Part shown: positions 17,601 through 25,620 of the stretch, in pieces
Numbering within the stretch: position 1 is the first letter of the stretch
How the letters are laid out: the number at the start of each line of letters is the position of its first letter
NCBI GenBank assembly: GCA_003151335.1
Contig: PLXE01000108.1
Coordinates: forward strand, 1-64,000
Reading direction: 5' to 3'
Length of the DNA: 64,000 nt
Origin: Acidobacteriaceae bacterium
GTDB lineage: Bacteria > Acidobacteriota > Terriglobia > Terriglobales > Acidobacteriaceae
The notes under the pieces: generated by a model
Databases searched by the model: none
What the model saw: only the letters and a program-made list of their open reading frames with translations
What the model was told of the DNA's origin: nothing
Made by a program: the position numbers and the translations under genes

Positions 17601-18534
17601 TGACCAACAGCACGCGCAGCTTGGCGCGCATCTCGTCGCGCAACCTGCCGTAGCGCTCGGCCTTCGAGGCTTGCCGCTTCAGCGAGTTCATCTGGCGCGT
17701 GACTTCGTCGAAGATGTCGTTGATGCGGGCGAGATTTTGCCTGGCGTCTTCGAGGCGGGCCTCCGCCAGGCGCTTGCGCGTTTTGAATTTGGTGATGCCC
17801 GCGGCCTCTTCGATGATGGCGCGGCGGTCGGTGGGCTTGCTGCTGAGGATCTGACCGATGCGGCCCTGCTCGATGATGGCGTAGGATTCCGGGCCGAGGC
17901 CGGTGCCCATGAAGATGTCCTGAATGTCGCGCAGACGACAGAGCTTGCCGTTGAGCAGATACTCGCTCTCGCCGGAACGGAACAGCCGGCGCGTGATCGT
18001 GATCTCGCCGGCTTTGAAGGTGCGCTTGAATTTGCGGCGGCGAATTTTCAGCACGACGTGCGGAGCAACAGCATCGTGAGCAGCGGACTCAGTCGCGTTC
18101 GGAGGCGCGTCGTCATCGTCGTCGCTGTGTCCGGGATGCACTTCTTCGGAATAGCGCTCAACGTCTTCGGCCTTGGCGGCGCGCACGGCAGACTCGTCCC
18201 AGTCGTCGGGGAGATCGTCCTGAATGTCGATCTCAGGCTCCAGCGCGTCGCCATAAATTTCGGGATCAACCAGCGTGAGCGAGACCTCGGCCATGCCGGT
18301 GGGCTTGCGCTCGCGCGTGCCCGCGAAGATGACGTCCTGCATGTTGACGCCGCGCAGCAGTCGCGCCGATTGCTCGCCCAGAACCCACGAGATAGCGTCG
18401 GAGATGTTCGACTTGCCGCAGCCGTTCGGCCCCACGATGGCGGCAATGCCGTCGCCCTGGAAGCGAAGGTCGGTGCGATCACAGAACGATTTGAACCCCA
18501 GGATTTGCAGCTTCTTCAGTTTGAGCAACGTCAT
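14692..18534 (-). CDS. smc: Chromosome segregation protein SMC with acidic insertion
   Basis: Structural maintenance of chromosomes ATPase, 1280 residues compared with about 1190 in most bacteria. Walker A is VGPNGCGKSN (34-43), the signature is LLSGGEKALTALALL and Walker B is FCILDEVDAPLDEAN near the C-terminus; long Glu/Gln/Arg-rich coiled coils flank the hinge (GRATFLVHPED region). The extra length is largely an acidic, apparently disordered stretch at residues about 90-175 (18010-18267), inside the N-terminal head between SLTL and ITITRR, with a run of six Asp. ScpA and ScpB are not in the window. The ATG at 18534 sits very close behind GGGAG. Confidence 0.96.
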   Translation of the reverse strand: MTLLKLKKLQILGFKSFCDRTDLRFQGDGIAAIVGPNGCGKSNISDAISWVLGEQSARLLRGVNMQDVIFAGTRERKPTGMAEVSLTLVDPEIYGDALEPEIDIQDDLPDDWDESAVRAAKAEDVERYSEEVHPGHSDDDDDAPPNATESAAHDAVAPHVVLKIRRRKFKRTFKAGEITITRRLFRSGESEYLLNGKLCRLRDIQDIFMGTGLGPESYAIIEQGRIGQILSSKPTDRRAIIEEAAGITKFKTRKRLAEARLEDARQNLARINDIFDEVTRQMNSLKRQASKAERYGRLRDEMRAKLRVLLVSKFAQLDAEASLLARQLTEIGEAIHAQAEAVQHMEGEHGERTQRGYAIEREAQENREQLNRLSLEIDRAAARRHTNDERCSELDARAAAAEAETANTAAQFARLQQELEANRVTLESASVEVAHAQQESQARQQEASAAATSLLEVERQQEQRRDAILIAVSATSAVRNRITQAEERIAALDREAQRLYDETSAAILQLETFGGQQGQLGLEFESASQRVVALNAQIGEARQQLDEKRSAETTGKRHLDSLRGEYASAMGKRSSLEAVITEHGYTTESVRKLFTSGAMKEGLAPVGVLADFLEVEDRYEHVVDDFLRDELNYIVVKSWDAADEGLRLLRSDVDGRATFLVHPEDSQAKFSFLFDESAHQVAHADSVVPLKHCIRVLNGFGKSLEVILPKLGNGYIVPDASAGRDLALNNPDAFFLSKSGECFHNVTVTGGKQRSQGPLSMKRELREVLQQMGEMERAMAAEEMRVAALGREIFELTGLLHRLEDDKREGERQAMTSGHTLRQLETEMVRVRERLSTYERELARIGEERSQQATFIAQQSNELSAQEEQRRQLELEMQAAHSSLEGLRLRRDEAAQLASEVRAQLATLEERRRGAVTTVQRVEAMVSEVSTQLARLKSQLESAAAEKQQREAENVRLAEQVVGWTAERELAHNRDRELQAELQTVRVRIVELEEALKAAREALDAARDRRGELSAAQARVQSDVQHMSETCVQELSQQPHELMGDDSLPRVAAEALAGEEEAYREMRTRLDNMGPVNMMALEEYKEIAQRHEFLETQRLDLLQAIENTQNTIKEIDTISRQKFEEAFKIINENFSRTFSKLFGGGQGFMRLTDIENSAESGIDVVASPPGKKLQNVLLLSGGEKALTALALLVGIFQYQPSPFCILDEVDAPLDEANIGRFTELIREMSLQTQFIIITHSKRTMGMAPVLYGVTMQEPGVSKLVSVRFHEEPARLTAATA

Positions 18535-18878
18535 ACTCCCGTTCGGATAGGGCGGGCCTGTCTCGACTGCACTCGGGACTCACGCCGGCGCTATCCGCGA
18601 TTTCATCTCGACCCAACGAGGAACGCCAAGCCAACTGTACTTTCGAAGGCGAGGGAGGGTCAAGGCATAAAACGCAATATTTAGGGGTCTCCCTGTGGAA
18701 ACCACACTATATTGCACCACCCATGCAGCAATCGAAAAGCTTTTGAGCGAAAAAGTGATTCGGAGGCAGGAAAAATCGCGAGAGCAACCCCCATTTTAGG
18801 GAGCGCCCCCGCCCGATTCAAGGGCAAAAGCCGGGGAGTACCTGAAGCGTCACGAGCAGCGGTCCTGCACCAAAAGCG
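18535..18878. other. Region upstream of smc, no gene seen
   Basis: This is AT-richer than its surroundings around 18670-18720 and probably contains the smc promoter on the minus strand. Overlapping frames lack ribosome sites and look like chance. Confidence 0.5.
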
Positions 18879-18904
18879 AAAAGGGCAGACCGGCCTGCCC
18901 TTTT
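18879..18904. terminator. Intrinsic terminator
   Basis: A perfect 10-bp stem (AAAAGGGCAG / CTGCCCTTTT) has a 6-nt loop. It lies 87 bp past the stop of the minus-strand secreted-protein gene and should end its transcript; the A/T-rich ends would let it work in either direction. Confidence 0.7.
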
Positions 18905-18990
18905 CCGCTGGTTACGCGAAACAGCGGAAGCCCGCGCCGAGAGTCCTAATCGACCCTCGACGTAGGCCACCTGCGTACCGCACTGCTCGG

Positions 18991-20187
18991 TCAGTTTCCG
19001 GTTGTCGCAATGAATCCACTGCACGCGCCGTTGGCCAGATGACCCGCGACGAAAGCGTTAAAGTCCGACAATTGCAGAGGACCATTCGAGTCTCCGAGTA
19101 CGAAAGTGAACAGGTTTTGGCATCCCGTCCCATCCGGCGAACAACCACTGCCGCCATTGAGGCCGGTGTACAGCGTGTGCTGGAAGACGCCGAAGCCGTC
19201 TTCCCGTTTAGCTCCCTGTAGCGATGCGCCGCCCACGCCGGAGGTGCAGCTTGCTCCAAAGTTAAAGCAGTCCAGGAACAATCCTGAACTGATGTCGCTG
19301 TTGAAGCCCATCCGATCAAACTGGAAGGGCTGGCCGACTCCAGACAGTTGAACGGTAACCACCAAGTCGCCAGCAAAGCCTCCCGTCCCCAGCGCCACGT
19401 CCATCGATCCACAAGGCGTGGAGGCCGAACATGGAATTTGCTGATTGTTGGTTTGGGTGAAGGACCCGATCAAGTCATCGGGATTGATGCCAGCCATCCG
19501 CGGGAGTCCCGCTAGCTGCTCCACCTCGCCCGACCGATTCTTCCTGTCCCTGGACAGTGCCCCGCAGGCTTGAGCAGGGTCGATCGTCCCACTATTAAAC
19601 TCCGATGTGGCGAAACCATGGAGTCGCCACAGTATCTGAAGCGGGAATGTCAGCCCCCACGTGATGTTCACGGTGCCGCCGTAAGGAAAGTATGGCGCAA
19701 AGGTACCGCCCGTGACGACGAGCGTACCCTGCATCACCGATTGCAGGTGACTGTCGGTCGCCGACATCGTCGTAAAATTGAGCAAACCCGTCAGCGTGCC
19801 TGCCCCCGACGTATAGTCGAACTGGATCGGCTCGGTTTGGGTTACGATCGAGCTTCCGTCACTCTGCATGGTCAAATACAACGGGCCGTCCCAGCCGCCC
19901 GTAACCGGAGTGGTGGCCGCCGACGTAACCGTGTAGGTTCCGCTCGATGCCAAATTCCCGGTACCGCTGGCTGCGGCTTGCGCAAGGGTGCACGTGCCGC
20001 CGCTACAGTAATGGGAAGGGATTAACAAGCTGACGTGCGTGCTGCCTATCCCATTCCAGTGAAGCTCGTGCAGACCATCGGTCAGATTGATTTGATCTTG
20101 CGCCAGCCCTGGAACCGCAAGAGCCAACGCTAAGAGCGCAAGAAGTGAGACGGCAAATAAAGCTTTTTGGGCGCTTTTCTTTTTCAA
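18991..20187 (-). CDS. Secreted protein of unknown function
   Basis: A 398-residue exported protein. A classic signal peptide (KKKSAQKALF, then a Leu/Ala-rich core ending VPGLAQ) leads into a Gly/Ser/Thr-rich, beta-type region with several Cys pairs (YCSGGTC, GASCTSG, GCSPDGTGC). The start is TTG at 20187 with a very strong AGGAGGAGAAC in front. The sequence is of low catalytic content: no active-site motif is recognisable. It may be an extracellular or outer-surface protein. A terminator follows at 18879-18904, so it is probably monocistronic. Confidence 0.8.
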   Translation of the reverse strand: MKKKSAQKALFAVSLLALLALALAVPGLAQDQINLTDGLHELHWNGIGSTHVSLLIPSHYCSGGTCTLAQAAASGTGNLASSGTYTVTSAATTPVTGGWDGPLYLTMQSDGSSIVTQTEPIQFDYTSGAGTLTGLLNFTTMSATDSHLQSVMQGTLVVTGGTFAPYFPYGGTVNITWGLTFPLQILWRLHGFATSEFNSGTIDPAQACGALSRDRKNRSGEVEQLAGLPRMAGINPDDLIGSFTQTNNQQIPCSASTPCGSMDVALGTGGFAGDLVVTVQLSGVGQPFQFDRMGFNSDISSGLFLDCFNFGASCTSGVGGASLQGAKREDGFGVFQHTLYTGLNGGSGCSPDGTGCQNLFTFVLGDSNGPLQLSDFNAFVAGHLANGACSGFIATTGN

Positions 20188-20366
20188 GTTCTCCTCCTAA
20201 ATGAGATTGTTTGCATCATTTGCAGGGAGTTCCTGGCAGACGGCAGTGGCTTGGCCGCGAGAGAGACTCCACTATCTACTTGGGGCCGTGACGCAGACTC
20301 GCAACCTACCCCGGAATCGCGTCATGTATTAGACAATTTGCCCTTGCATGAATAAGTGTTTTCGCG

Positions 20367-20474
20367 CTTCGCCGCAAGGTCCAAACATGGCGCTTAAGGG
20401 CCACTAAAACGTGGGCTTTCCACTTCTCCGCAAAGGTCCAAAGATGGTATTTAATGAGTCACTTGAATGTGGGG
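20367..20474. repeat. Imperfect direct repeat of about 50 bp
   Basis: Copy A (about 20367-20416) and copy B (about 20423-20474) share CTTC-CCGCAA-GGTCCAAA-ATGG and a later CACT--AA-GTGGG. They differ by scattered substitutions and one base of length. They fill the gap of about 400 bp between the secreted-protein gene and recN, where no gene is seen. Confidence 0.6.
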
Positions 20475-20522
20475 TCGGACCTTACACGAAGGTGTTACGA
20501 GATTTGCAAATCCGTCAACCCG

Positions 20523-20557
20523 GCTGATTGCTGACGGCTGATGGCTGACCGCTGATG
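20523..20557. repeat. Heptamer array upstream of recN
   Basis: Five GCTGANN units (GCTGATT, GCTGACG, GCTGATG, GCTGACC, GCTGATG) run in tandem about 45 bases before the recN start codon. This is a variant of the heptamer family at 50314-50425. Confidence 0.65.
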
Positions 20558-20603
20558 GCTTTGCTGCTACACTGCGCTTAACTTCGGCGGGTCGAGAGCT
20601 CAC

Positions 20604-22328
20604 GTGCTATTGGAACTGCGGGTCGAAAACTACGCGGTCATTGATAACGTGGCCGTGGAGTTCGCGCCCGGCCTGAATCTGCTGACCGGCGAAACCGGCG
20701 CCGGAAAATCCATCCTCATTGACGCTCTGGCTTTGCTTCTCGGCGACAAAGCTTCCACCGACACCATTCGTCACGGCACCGACAAGGCCTTGGTTTCGGC
20801 GGTCTTCGAGGCCGAGTCCAAAGCCCTGGATGCGGTCCTGGAAGCCAATGGCCTGGATTCCAATTCCGGTTCCGATTCCCATTCCGACGACGGCCAACTG
20901 ATTCTTCGCCGCGAGATCGCAACCGGCGGCAAGGGTCGCGTCTTCGTGAATAACCAGCCGGCGACGGTGACTGTCCTGAAGCAACTGGCGCCCCATCTGG
21001 CGGTGATTCATGCGCAGAATGAGGCGGTGCTGGCGTTCGATGCGGCATCGCGCCTGGCGCTTCTGGATGCATTCGCTGGCGTGGACACATCGGCGGCCGC
21101 GGCGGCGTTCGAAAGTTGGAACCAGGTGCGGCATCGCATTGCCGACCTGGAGCGCGATGAGCATGACCGGCTGCGCCTGCTGGACTTGTGGAGCTTTCAG
21201 CGCAAAGAGATCGCCAACGCGCGTGTGCAGCCGGAAGAAGACACCAGGCTCGAGGCCGAGAAGCGCGTGCTGGCCAACTCCGAGAAGGTGTTCACGGCAG
21301 CGATGGCGGCCTACGAAGCGCTCTATGAAAGCAATACTTCAGCGGCAGCTTCGATTCGCGTGGCGACGCGGCAAGTCGAAGAGTTGTCGCGCTTCGATGA
21401 GAAGTTCCGGCAATCCCTGCCCGAGCTGGAGTCGGCGCGCATCACCCTGGAAGACATCGGTCAGGCGCTCCGCGATTACGCCGAAGGCATCGAGGCGTCG
21501 CCCGCGCGTCTCGCCGAGGTTGAAGACCGGCTGGCCCTGCTCGATCGTTTGAAGCGCAAATACGGGCCGATCCTTGACGACGTGATCGCGCTCGGCGACG
21601 AACTGGAACGCAAGCTCAACGAGATGGAGAACAAGGACGAAGTCCTGGGCGCTCTGAAGATCGAGCTGACAAATGCCGCGGCGAAATATCTGGAGGCGGC
21701 GCGCGGTCTTTCCCGCCATCGCTACGAAGCGGCGCGCAAGCTGGAGAAAATGGTGGAGAGCGAGATCAACGAGCTGGCCATGAAGGCGCGCTTCAAGGTC
21801 GAAGTTAGCGGCTCAGACGAGGAAGGGAACTGGAGCGCCAAGGGCTTCGACCAGGTGCAGTACCTCATTTCCGCCAATCCCGGAGAGCCGCTGGGCCCGG
21901 TCGAGGAAATTGCGTCGGGCGGTGAACTATCGCGCGTGATGCTGGCGCTGAAGACCTGCGTTGAGGCGGGCAGCGCCAGCCGTGGCCGTCACAATGGCGC
22001 GCGCGGAGGCCCGGCACAGCGGACGTTGGTGTTCGATGAGATTGACAGCGGCATTGGCGGTCGCGCCGCCGAAGCGGTGGGCAGGAAGCTGAAGCAGCTC
22101 GCACGGACCAAGCAGGTGCTGTGCGTCACTCACCTGCCGCAGATCGCGTCGTTTGCCGACCAGCATTACCTCATCGAGAAGCGTGAATCCGGAGGTAGGA
22201 CCAAGACCTCGGTGCGGCCGTTGAATCCCGAGGAACGCACCCGCGAGATCGCGCGCATGATGAGCGGCGCCAAACTGACCGATACCTCGCTGAAGCACGC
22301 CGAGCAGATGTTGAAGGCAAATCAGTAG
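20604..22328 (+). CDS. recN: DNA repair protein RecN
   Basis: SMC-like ATPase that acts early in double-strand-break repair, 574 residues. Walker A is TGETGAGKSIL (28-38), a central Glu/Arg-rich coiled coil follows, and the C-terminal half has the signature EIASGGELSRVMLALK and Walker B TLVFDEIDSGIGG. Start GTG at 20604. A short Asn/Ser/Asp-rich low-complexity insert at about residues 85-98 is unusual. The last codons and stop (CAGTAG) lie inside a heptamer array, so the C-terminus is partly repeat-encoded. Confidence 0.96.
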   Translation: MLLELRVENYAVIDNVAVEFAPGLNLLTGETGAGKSILIDALALLLGDKASTDTIRHGTDKALVSAVFEAESKALDAVLEANGLDSNSGSDSHSDDGQLILRREIATGGKGRVFVNNQPATVTVLKQLAPHLAVIHAQNEAVLAFDAASRLALLDAFAGVDTSAAAAAFESWNQVRHRIADLERDEHDRLRLLDLWSFQRKEIANARVQPEEDTRLEAEKRVLANSEKVFTAAMAAYEALYESNTSAAASIRVATRQVEELSRFDEKFRQSLPELESARITLEDIGQALRDYAEGIEASPARLAEVEDRLALLDRLKRKYGPILDDVIALGDELERKLNEMENKDEVLGALKIELTNAAAKYLEAARGLSRHRYEAARKLEKMVESEINELAMKARFKVEVSGSDEEGNWSAKGFDQVQYLISANPGEPLGPVEEIASGGELSRVMLALKTCVEAGSASRGRHNGARGGPAQRTLVFDEIDSGIGGRAAEAVGRKLKQLARTKQVLCVTHLPQIASFADQHYLIEKRESGGRTKTSVRPLNPEERTREIARMMSGAKLTDTSLKHAEQMLKANQ

Positions 22329-22363
22329 TCAGTAGCCAGCTGCCAGTTGTCAGTTGTCAGTAA
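22322..22363. repeat. Heptamer array at the recN stop codon
   Basis: Six units (TCAGTAG twice, CCAGCTG, CCAGTTG, TCAGTTG, TCAGTAA). The first unit contains the recN stop. In this orientation the unit is the reverse complement of the CTGACAA type found before start codons. Confidence 0.75.
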
Positions 22364-22378
22364 CCAAAGGTTCTCCTA

Positions 22379-22699
22379 ATGATTGAGAGCGAAAATGCCG
22401 GCACAAATAATCCACGTCTCACAGTGCCCTGGATCATTGTGTCGCTGTGCACCGGGGTAATCGGCTTTTCGATTGCGTTCGTGAGGCTGCCAATTCATTC
22501 CCGACAATCGGTTCTCGGCCCAGCTACGTGGATTGATCGTTATGCCGAGGTGATGACACATCCCATCACGATCATCATTGAAGTCATTTGGCTCTGTGCT
22601 GCGTTCGCTAAGAAACTACGTAGCTGGTGGCTCTTGCTCTTCACCGGCATTCTCGGGGTCTTCTTGGGTCAGCTAACTCGTAAGCTCCTGGCCTTCTGA
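22379..22699 (+). CDS. Small membrane protein, hypothetical
   Basis: The 106-residue protein has three hydrophobic stretches (about 15-36, 62-76 and 81-102) and a short polar N-terminus. I do not recognise a family. It begins 50 bp after recN, with a modest AAAGG ribosome site eight bases before the ATG. Its base composition is lower in GC than that of neighbouring genes. The next gene converges on it. Confidence 0.65.
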   Translation: MIESENAGTNNPRLTVPWIIVSLCTGVIGFSIAFVRLPIHSRQSVLGPATWIDRYAEVMTHPITIIIEVIWLCAAFAKKLRSWWLLLFTGILGVFLGQLTRKLLAF

Positions 22700-22707
22700 G
22701 GGCAACC

Positions 22708-23199
22708 TTACTTGATCGCCCCTTCTTTGCCCGCCAGCCTGCGCAACAGCCCCATCTGTCCGTTGTGGTAGCCCTCGTGATAATGGAGACGCACCAGCGC
22801 GTCCGCGACCGAACCTGTGAGCGGCGGTTGCCGCATCTGCTCCGGCACGGGAAGGGCCAGCGCCTCGTCCGAGAGCGCCGCCAGCGCGGTAAGCAGTCGA
22901 TGTTGCGAATCGCGTAGCAGTCCACGGAGCGTAGCGAGATCGGGCACCTTGTCGCCGGGCCGCAGCGGCTCCGATCCGCGACGATAGTGCGCGGCCACCT
23001 CGTCCCCAACCACGGGCGCGCCACCGGCCAGGCCCAGGATTGTGTCGCGGGCAACCACGATGTGTCCCAGGACCCAGTTCAGGCAGTTGCCCGCGCCCGG
23101 CGGCTGCACGAGGCTGTCTTCGTTGGTGACTTCATCAAGATTGCGTTTGATAGCTCCGTAGCTGAATTCGTACATGTTCGCAATTTCGTTGCCGGTCAT
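22708..23199 (-). CDS. DinB family protein
   Basis: A 163-residue four-helix-bundle protein of the DinB/YfiT superfamily, whose members are often metal-dependent thiol transferases or hydrolases. The three-histidine pattern is suggested by GHIVVARD and HYHEGYHNGQMG. The ATG at 23199 has GGAG at ten bases; the longer frame to 23262 adds an unconserved leader. The biochemical substrate is unknown. The first part of this gene and its leader are copied about 940 bp upstream (24092-24171). Confidence 0.88.
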   Translation of the reverse strand: MTGNEIANMYEFSYGAIKRNLDEVTNEDSLVQPPGAGNCLNWVLGHIVVARDTILGLAGGAPVVGDEVAAHYRRGSEPLRPGDKVPDLATLRGLLRDSQHRLLTALAALSDEALALPVPEQMRQPPLTGSVADALVRLHYHEGYHNGQMGLLRRLAGKEGAIK

Positions 23200-23281
23200 G
23201 ATCGAGCTCTCCTGCCCAAGGATTGTACAGCGGCCTTTCACCCTCCACGCAGGCTGCAGCAAGTTCTGCGCACCACAGGTA

Positions 23282-24070
23282 TTACTTGCTCGGTATGACC
23301 ATCTGTTTGTAAACGCGCTCGAAGGGCGCAGGACTGACGCTAACCTCTCCGCGATAGGGATTATCGAGCGCGGCCACCATGAAGACCATCAGCCCGAGAA
23401 GCAATGCGGTAAAGACAGTCATCCACAGGTGCATTTTCAGGCTCTCCATATAGAAGAACCAGGTAACCACAATGCAGATCAACGCGCCTAGCAGGATCAA
23501 CGCCCAGAGCGGTGGCGGCAATTCGGCAGTCACGCTATCCAGACGAATGCTTCGCGACCCCTGCAGAGTATCGAACTCCCGGGAAATGTCCGCCACCAGA
23601 ATTTTCTGTTCTTCGGGGAAGGGCTCAAACGCCTCAAAATCCCTTTGGAATTTATCCAGAGGCGCCCTGTTTTCAGTTGGTAGGATGCCGCGCCGTTGCT
23701 CAGGCCAACCTACGTCGATAACCTCGCGGGTATAAAGGCGGAGATCATTCTGCAGCAAACTACGCGGTGGCTCCGGAAGACCGTTAACGCTGCGATAGAG
23801 GGTGGACAAGGCCGCTGCCTCTTGCGCCACTTTGGCTTCCGTGTCGGTGTAGGTCGTCCATGCCCCGATGGCGAGCAAACCCAACGAGACCCCGTAGAGT
23901 ACGGTTATTCCAGCCAGGTAAAAGCCGACAATATCGTTATGCGAGCACTGCGCGTGCATACCACGAATCCAGGCGCGGGTGGGAAATACCCCTGCCAGGC
24001 CGAAGGCAACAAAAAGGCCTACAGTAAGCAGTCCAAAAAGCCAGTTGGGTAGGCTATAAACCCAATACAT
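23282..24070 (-). CDS. DUF4239 family membrane protein
   Basis: The 262-residue protein has two hydrophobic helices near the N-terminus (about 10-30 and 47-70), a long soluble middle part, and two more helices at the end (about 187-207 and 213-234). This two-plus-two layout and the motif AQEAAALSTLYRSVNGLPEP fit the DUF4239 (bestrophin-like) family of unknown function. It lies between an intact DinB gene and a duplicated fragment of the DinB leader. The ATG at 24070 has only a weak ribosome site. Confidence 0.8.
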   Translation of the reverse strand: MYWVYSLPNWLFGLLTVGLFVAFGLAGVFPTRAWIRGMHAQCSHNDIVGFYLAGITVLYGVSLGLLAIGAWTTYTDTEAKVAQEAAALSTLYRSVNGLPEPPRSLLQNDLRLYTREVIDVGWPEQRRGILPTENRAPLDKFQRDFEAFEPFPEEQKILVADISREFDTLQGSRSIRLDSVTAELPPPLWALILLGALICIVVTWFFYMESLKMHLWMTVFTALLLGLMVFMVAALDNPYRGEVSVSPAPFERVYKQMVIPSK

Positions 24071-24091
24071 ATTTATTGGCCTGTGCTTTGC

Positions 24092-24171
24092 TGGCTCCGG
24101 AGCTGAATTCGTACATGTTCGCGATTTCGTTGCCGGTCATGGGCAGGCTCTCCTGCCCAAGGATTGTACAG
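24092..24171 (-). pseudogene. Duplicated leader and first codons of a DinB gene
   Basis: These 80 bp match 23151-23230 without gaps and with only a few substitutions. The copy includes the ribosome site, the ATG and the first 13 codons (MTGNEIANMYEFS), after which the frame diverges and stops about 15 codons later, near the DUF4239 start. It is a broken duplicate, or part of a tandem duplication of which only the ends remain. Confidence 0.75.
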
Positions 24172-24233
24172 TGTGGGCTTCGCGGGCTAAAGGCAGGCGA
24201 AAAAGTCTGGGAGAGATCTGTTGGTAGGAGCCT

Positions 24234-24398
24234 CCTGCTTCAGCAGGGGGAGCTGGACTTTAGTCCAGCGGACGAGCATTCGTCTTTTGAATCGGCTTTA
24301 GCCGCGGGATTTCCCGAGGCCAGCGCTAAAGCGCATGCTCAAAGTCGAAACTTTTCCCGGAGCGCTGAAGCGCTCCTTCCCCCGCATAAATGCGGGGG
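24234..24398. repeat. Cluster of six palindromes with a shared T-N-N-A centre
   Basis: Six perfect inverted repeats lie within 165 bp: 24234-24247, 24253-24268, 24293-24304, 24323-24334, 24359-24376 and 24379-24398. Stem sequences are unrelated, but every one closes on T-NN-A (TC, TT, TT, AA, GA, AA). The rest of the gap between the DUF4239 gene and ispH holds no gene that I can see. Confidence 0.75.
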
Positions 24399-24641
24399 CT
24401 CCCACCAAAAGTCTTCGCAATGATTTTCGCGCAGCCTGCAGCGGCGTCGGCCAAAACCTGTCTGCTCGCCCCGACATCGCATCCCAGTCCGCCCGTCCCC
24501 GTTCCCTGCGAAATTTGCGCCTTAGGCTGCTAAATTGTCCCGCTTCAGGCCGTTACCTTGGTGATTCCAGCGCTGCTGCATACAATAGAGTAACCGTGGG
24601 GAAAAGCGGGTTTCTACCCGTATACTGGATGCACAAAAAGA

Positions 24642-25613
24642 ATGACTGAAAGCAACGCCAAGACCCTCCTTCTGTTGAAGCCGCGGGGCTTCTGCGCCGG
24701 CGTGGTTCGCGCCATTGACATTGTTCGCATCGCCCTGGAGACCTTCGGAGCGCCGATTTACGTGCGCAAAGAGATCGTCCACAACCGCTATGTGGTGGAC
24801 GAGTTGAGCGCCAAGGGCGCTATCTTTGTGGACAGCGTGCAGGAAGTCCCGGCCGGCGAGCGCATCATCTACAGCGCTCACGGGGTCGCGCCCGAGGTGC
24901 GCGACGCCAGCAAGCTGCGCGAGTTGCGGGTGATTGATGCCACCTGCCCGCTGGTCACCAAGGTCCATGTTGAAGCCGTCAAGTTTGCGCGGGAAGGCTA
25001 TTCGCTCATCCTCATCGGCCACCGCGACCACGATGAAGTAATTGGCACGCTCGGCGAAGCGCCCAACGTTACCCAGGTGGTGGACTCGCCCGAGGAGGTG
25101 GAAGATCTGCAAGTTCCCGATCCCAACCGGGTCGCCTATCTGACGCAGACCACGCTGAGTCTCGACGAGACCAGCCACGTTATCGCGGCGCTCCGGGAGA
25201 AGTTTCCCAACATCCAGGGGCCGCACGCGCAGGACATTTGCTATGCCACGGAGAACCGGCAAACCGCGGTGAAGGATGTCGCCGGCGAGTGTGACCTGCT
25301 GCTGATTGTCGGCTCCGACAACAGCTCCAATTCCAACCGCCTGGTCGAAGTCGCCCGCAATCTGGGGGCGCAGTCCCATCTCATCGAGAACTACCGCTCG
25401 ATCAAACCGGAGTGGCTGGAAAACGTCAATACGGTGGGTTTGACGGCGGGCGCCTCGGCCCCCGAGATCCTGGTGCAACAGGCCGTGACTTTCCTGGAAG
25501 AGCAGGGTTTCACCAATATGCGCGAAATCGAAGTCATGCCCGAGCACGTGCGTTTCGGACTGCCCTCCGAGATCGTCGAGGCCATTGGCGCTGCGCCAGC
25601 CATGGCGGAGTAG
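24642..25613 (+). CDS. ispH: 4-hydroxy-3-methylbut-2-enyl diphosphate reductase
   Basis: IspH (LytB) is the iron-sulfur enzyme that makes IPP and DMAPP in the last step of the MEP pathway, so it supplies precursors for the hopanoid genes downstream. The 323 residues contain the three cluster cysteines C18 (RGFCAG), C102 (DATCPLV) and C217 (GECDLL), the active-site His47 and His80 (YSAHG), and the YATENRQ and SDNSSNSNR segments that hold the diphosphate. The ATG at 24642 follows a TATACT at 24621-24626, a possible -10 box. The gene ends 7 nt before shc, which suggests co-transcription. Confidence 0.97.
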   Translation: MTESNAKTLLLLKPRGFCAGVVRAIDIVRIALETFGAPIYVRKEIVHNRYVVDELSAKGAIFVDSVQEVPAGERIIYSAHGVAPEVRDASKLRELRVIDATCPLVTKVHVEAVKFAREGYSLILIGHRDHDEVIGTLGEAPNVTQVVDSPEEVEDLQVPDPNRVAYLTQTTLSLDETSHVIAALREKFPNIQGPHAQDICYATENRQTAVKDVAGECDLLLIVGSDNSSNSNRLVEVARNLGAQSHLIENYRSIKPEWLENVNTVGLTAGASAPEILVQQAVTFLEEQGFTNMREIEVMPEHVRFGLPSEIVEAIGAAPAMAE

Positions 25614-25620
25614 AGAGGGA

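Noticed and set aside
18712-19221. Long plus-strand frame overlapping the secreted-protein gene
   Set aside because: It runs opposite to a gene with a clear signal peptide, contains the terminator stem, and has no protein-like pattern.
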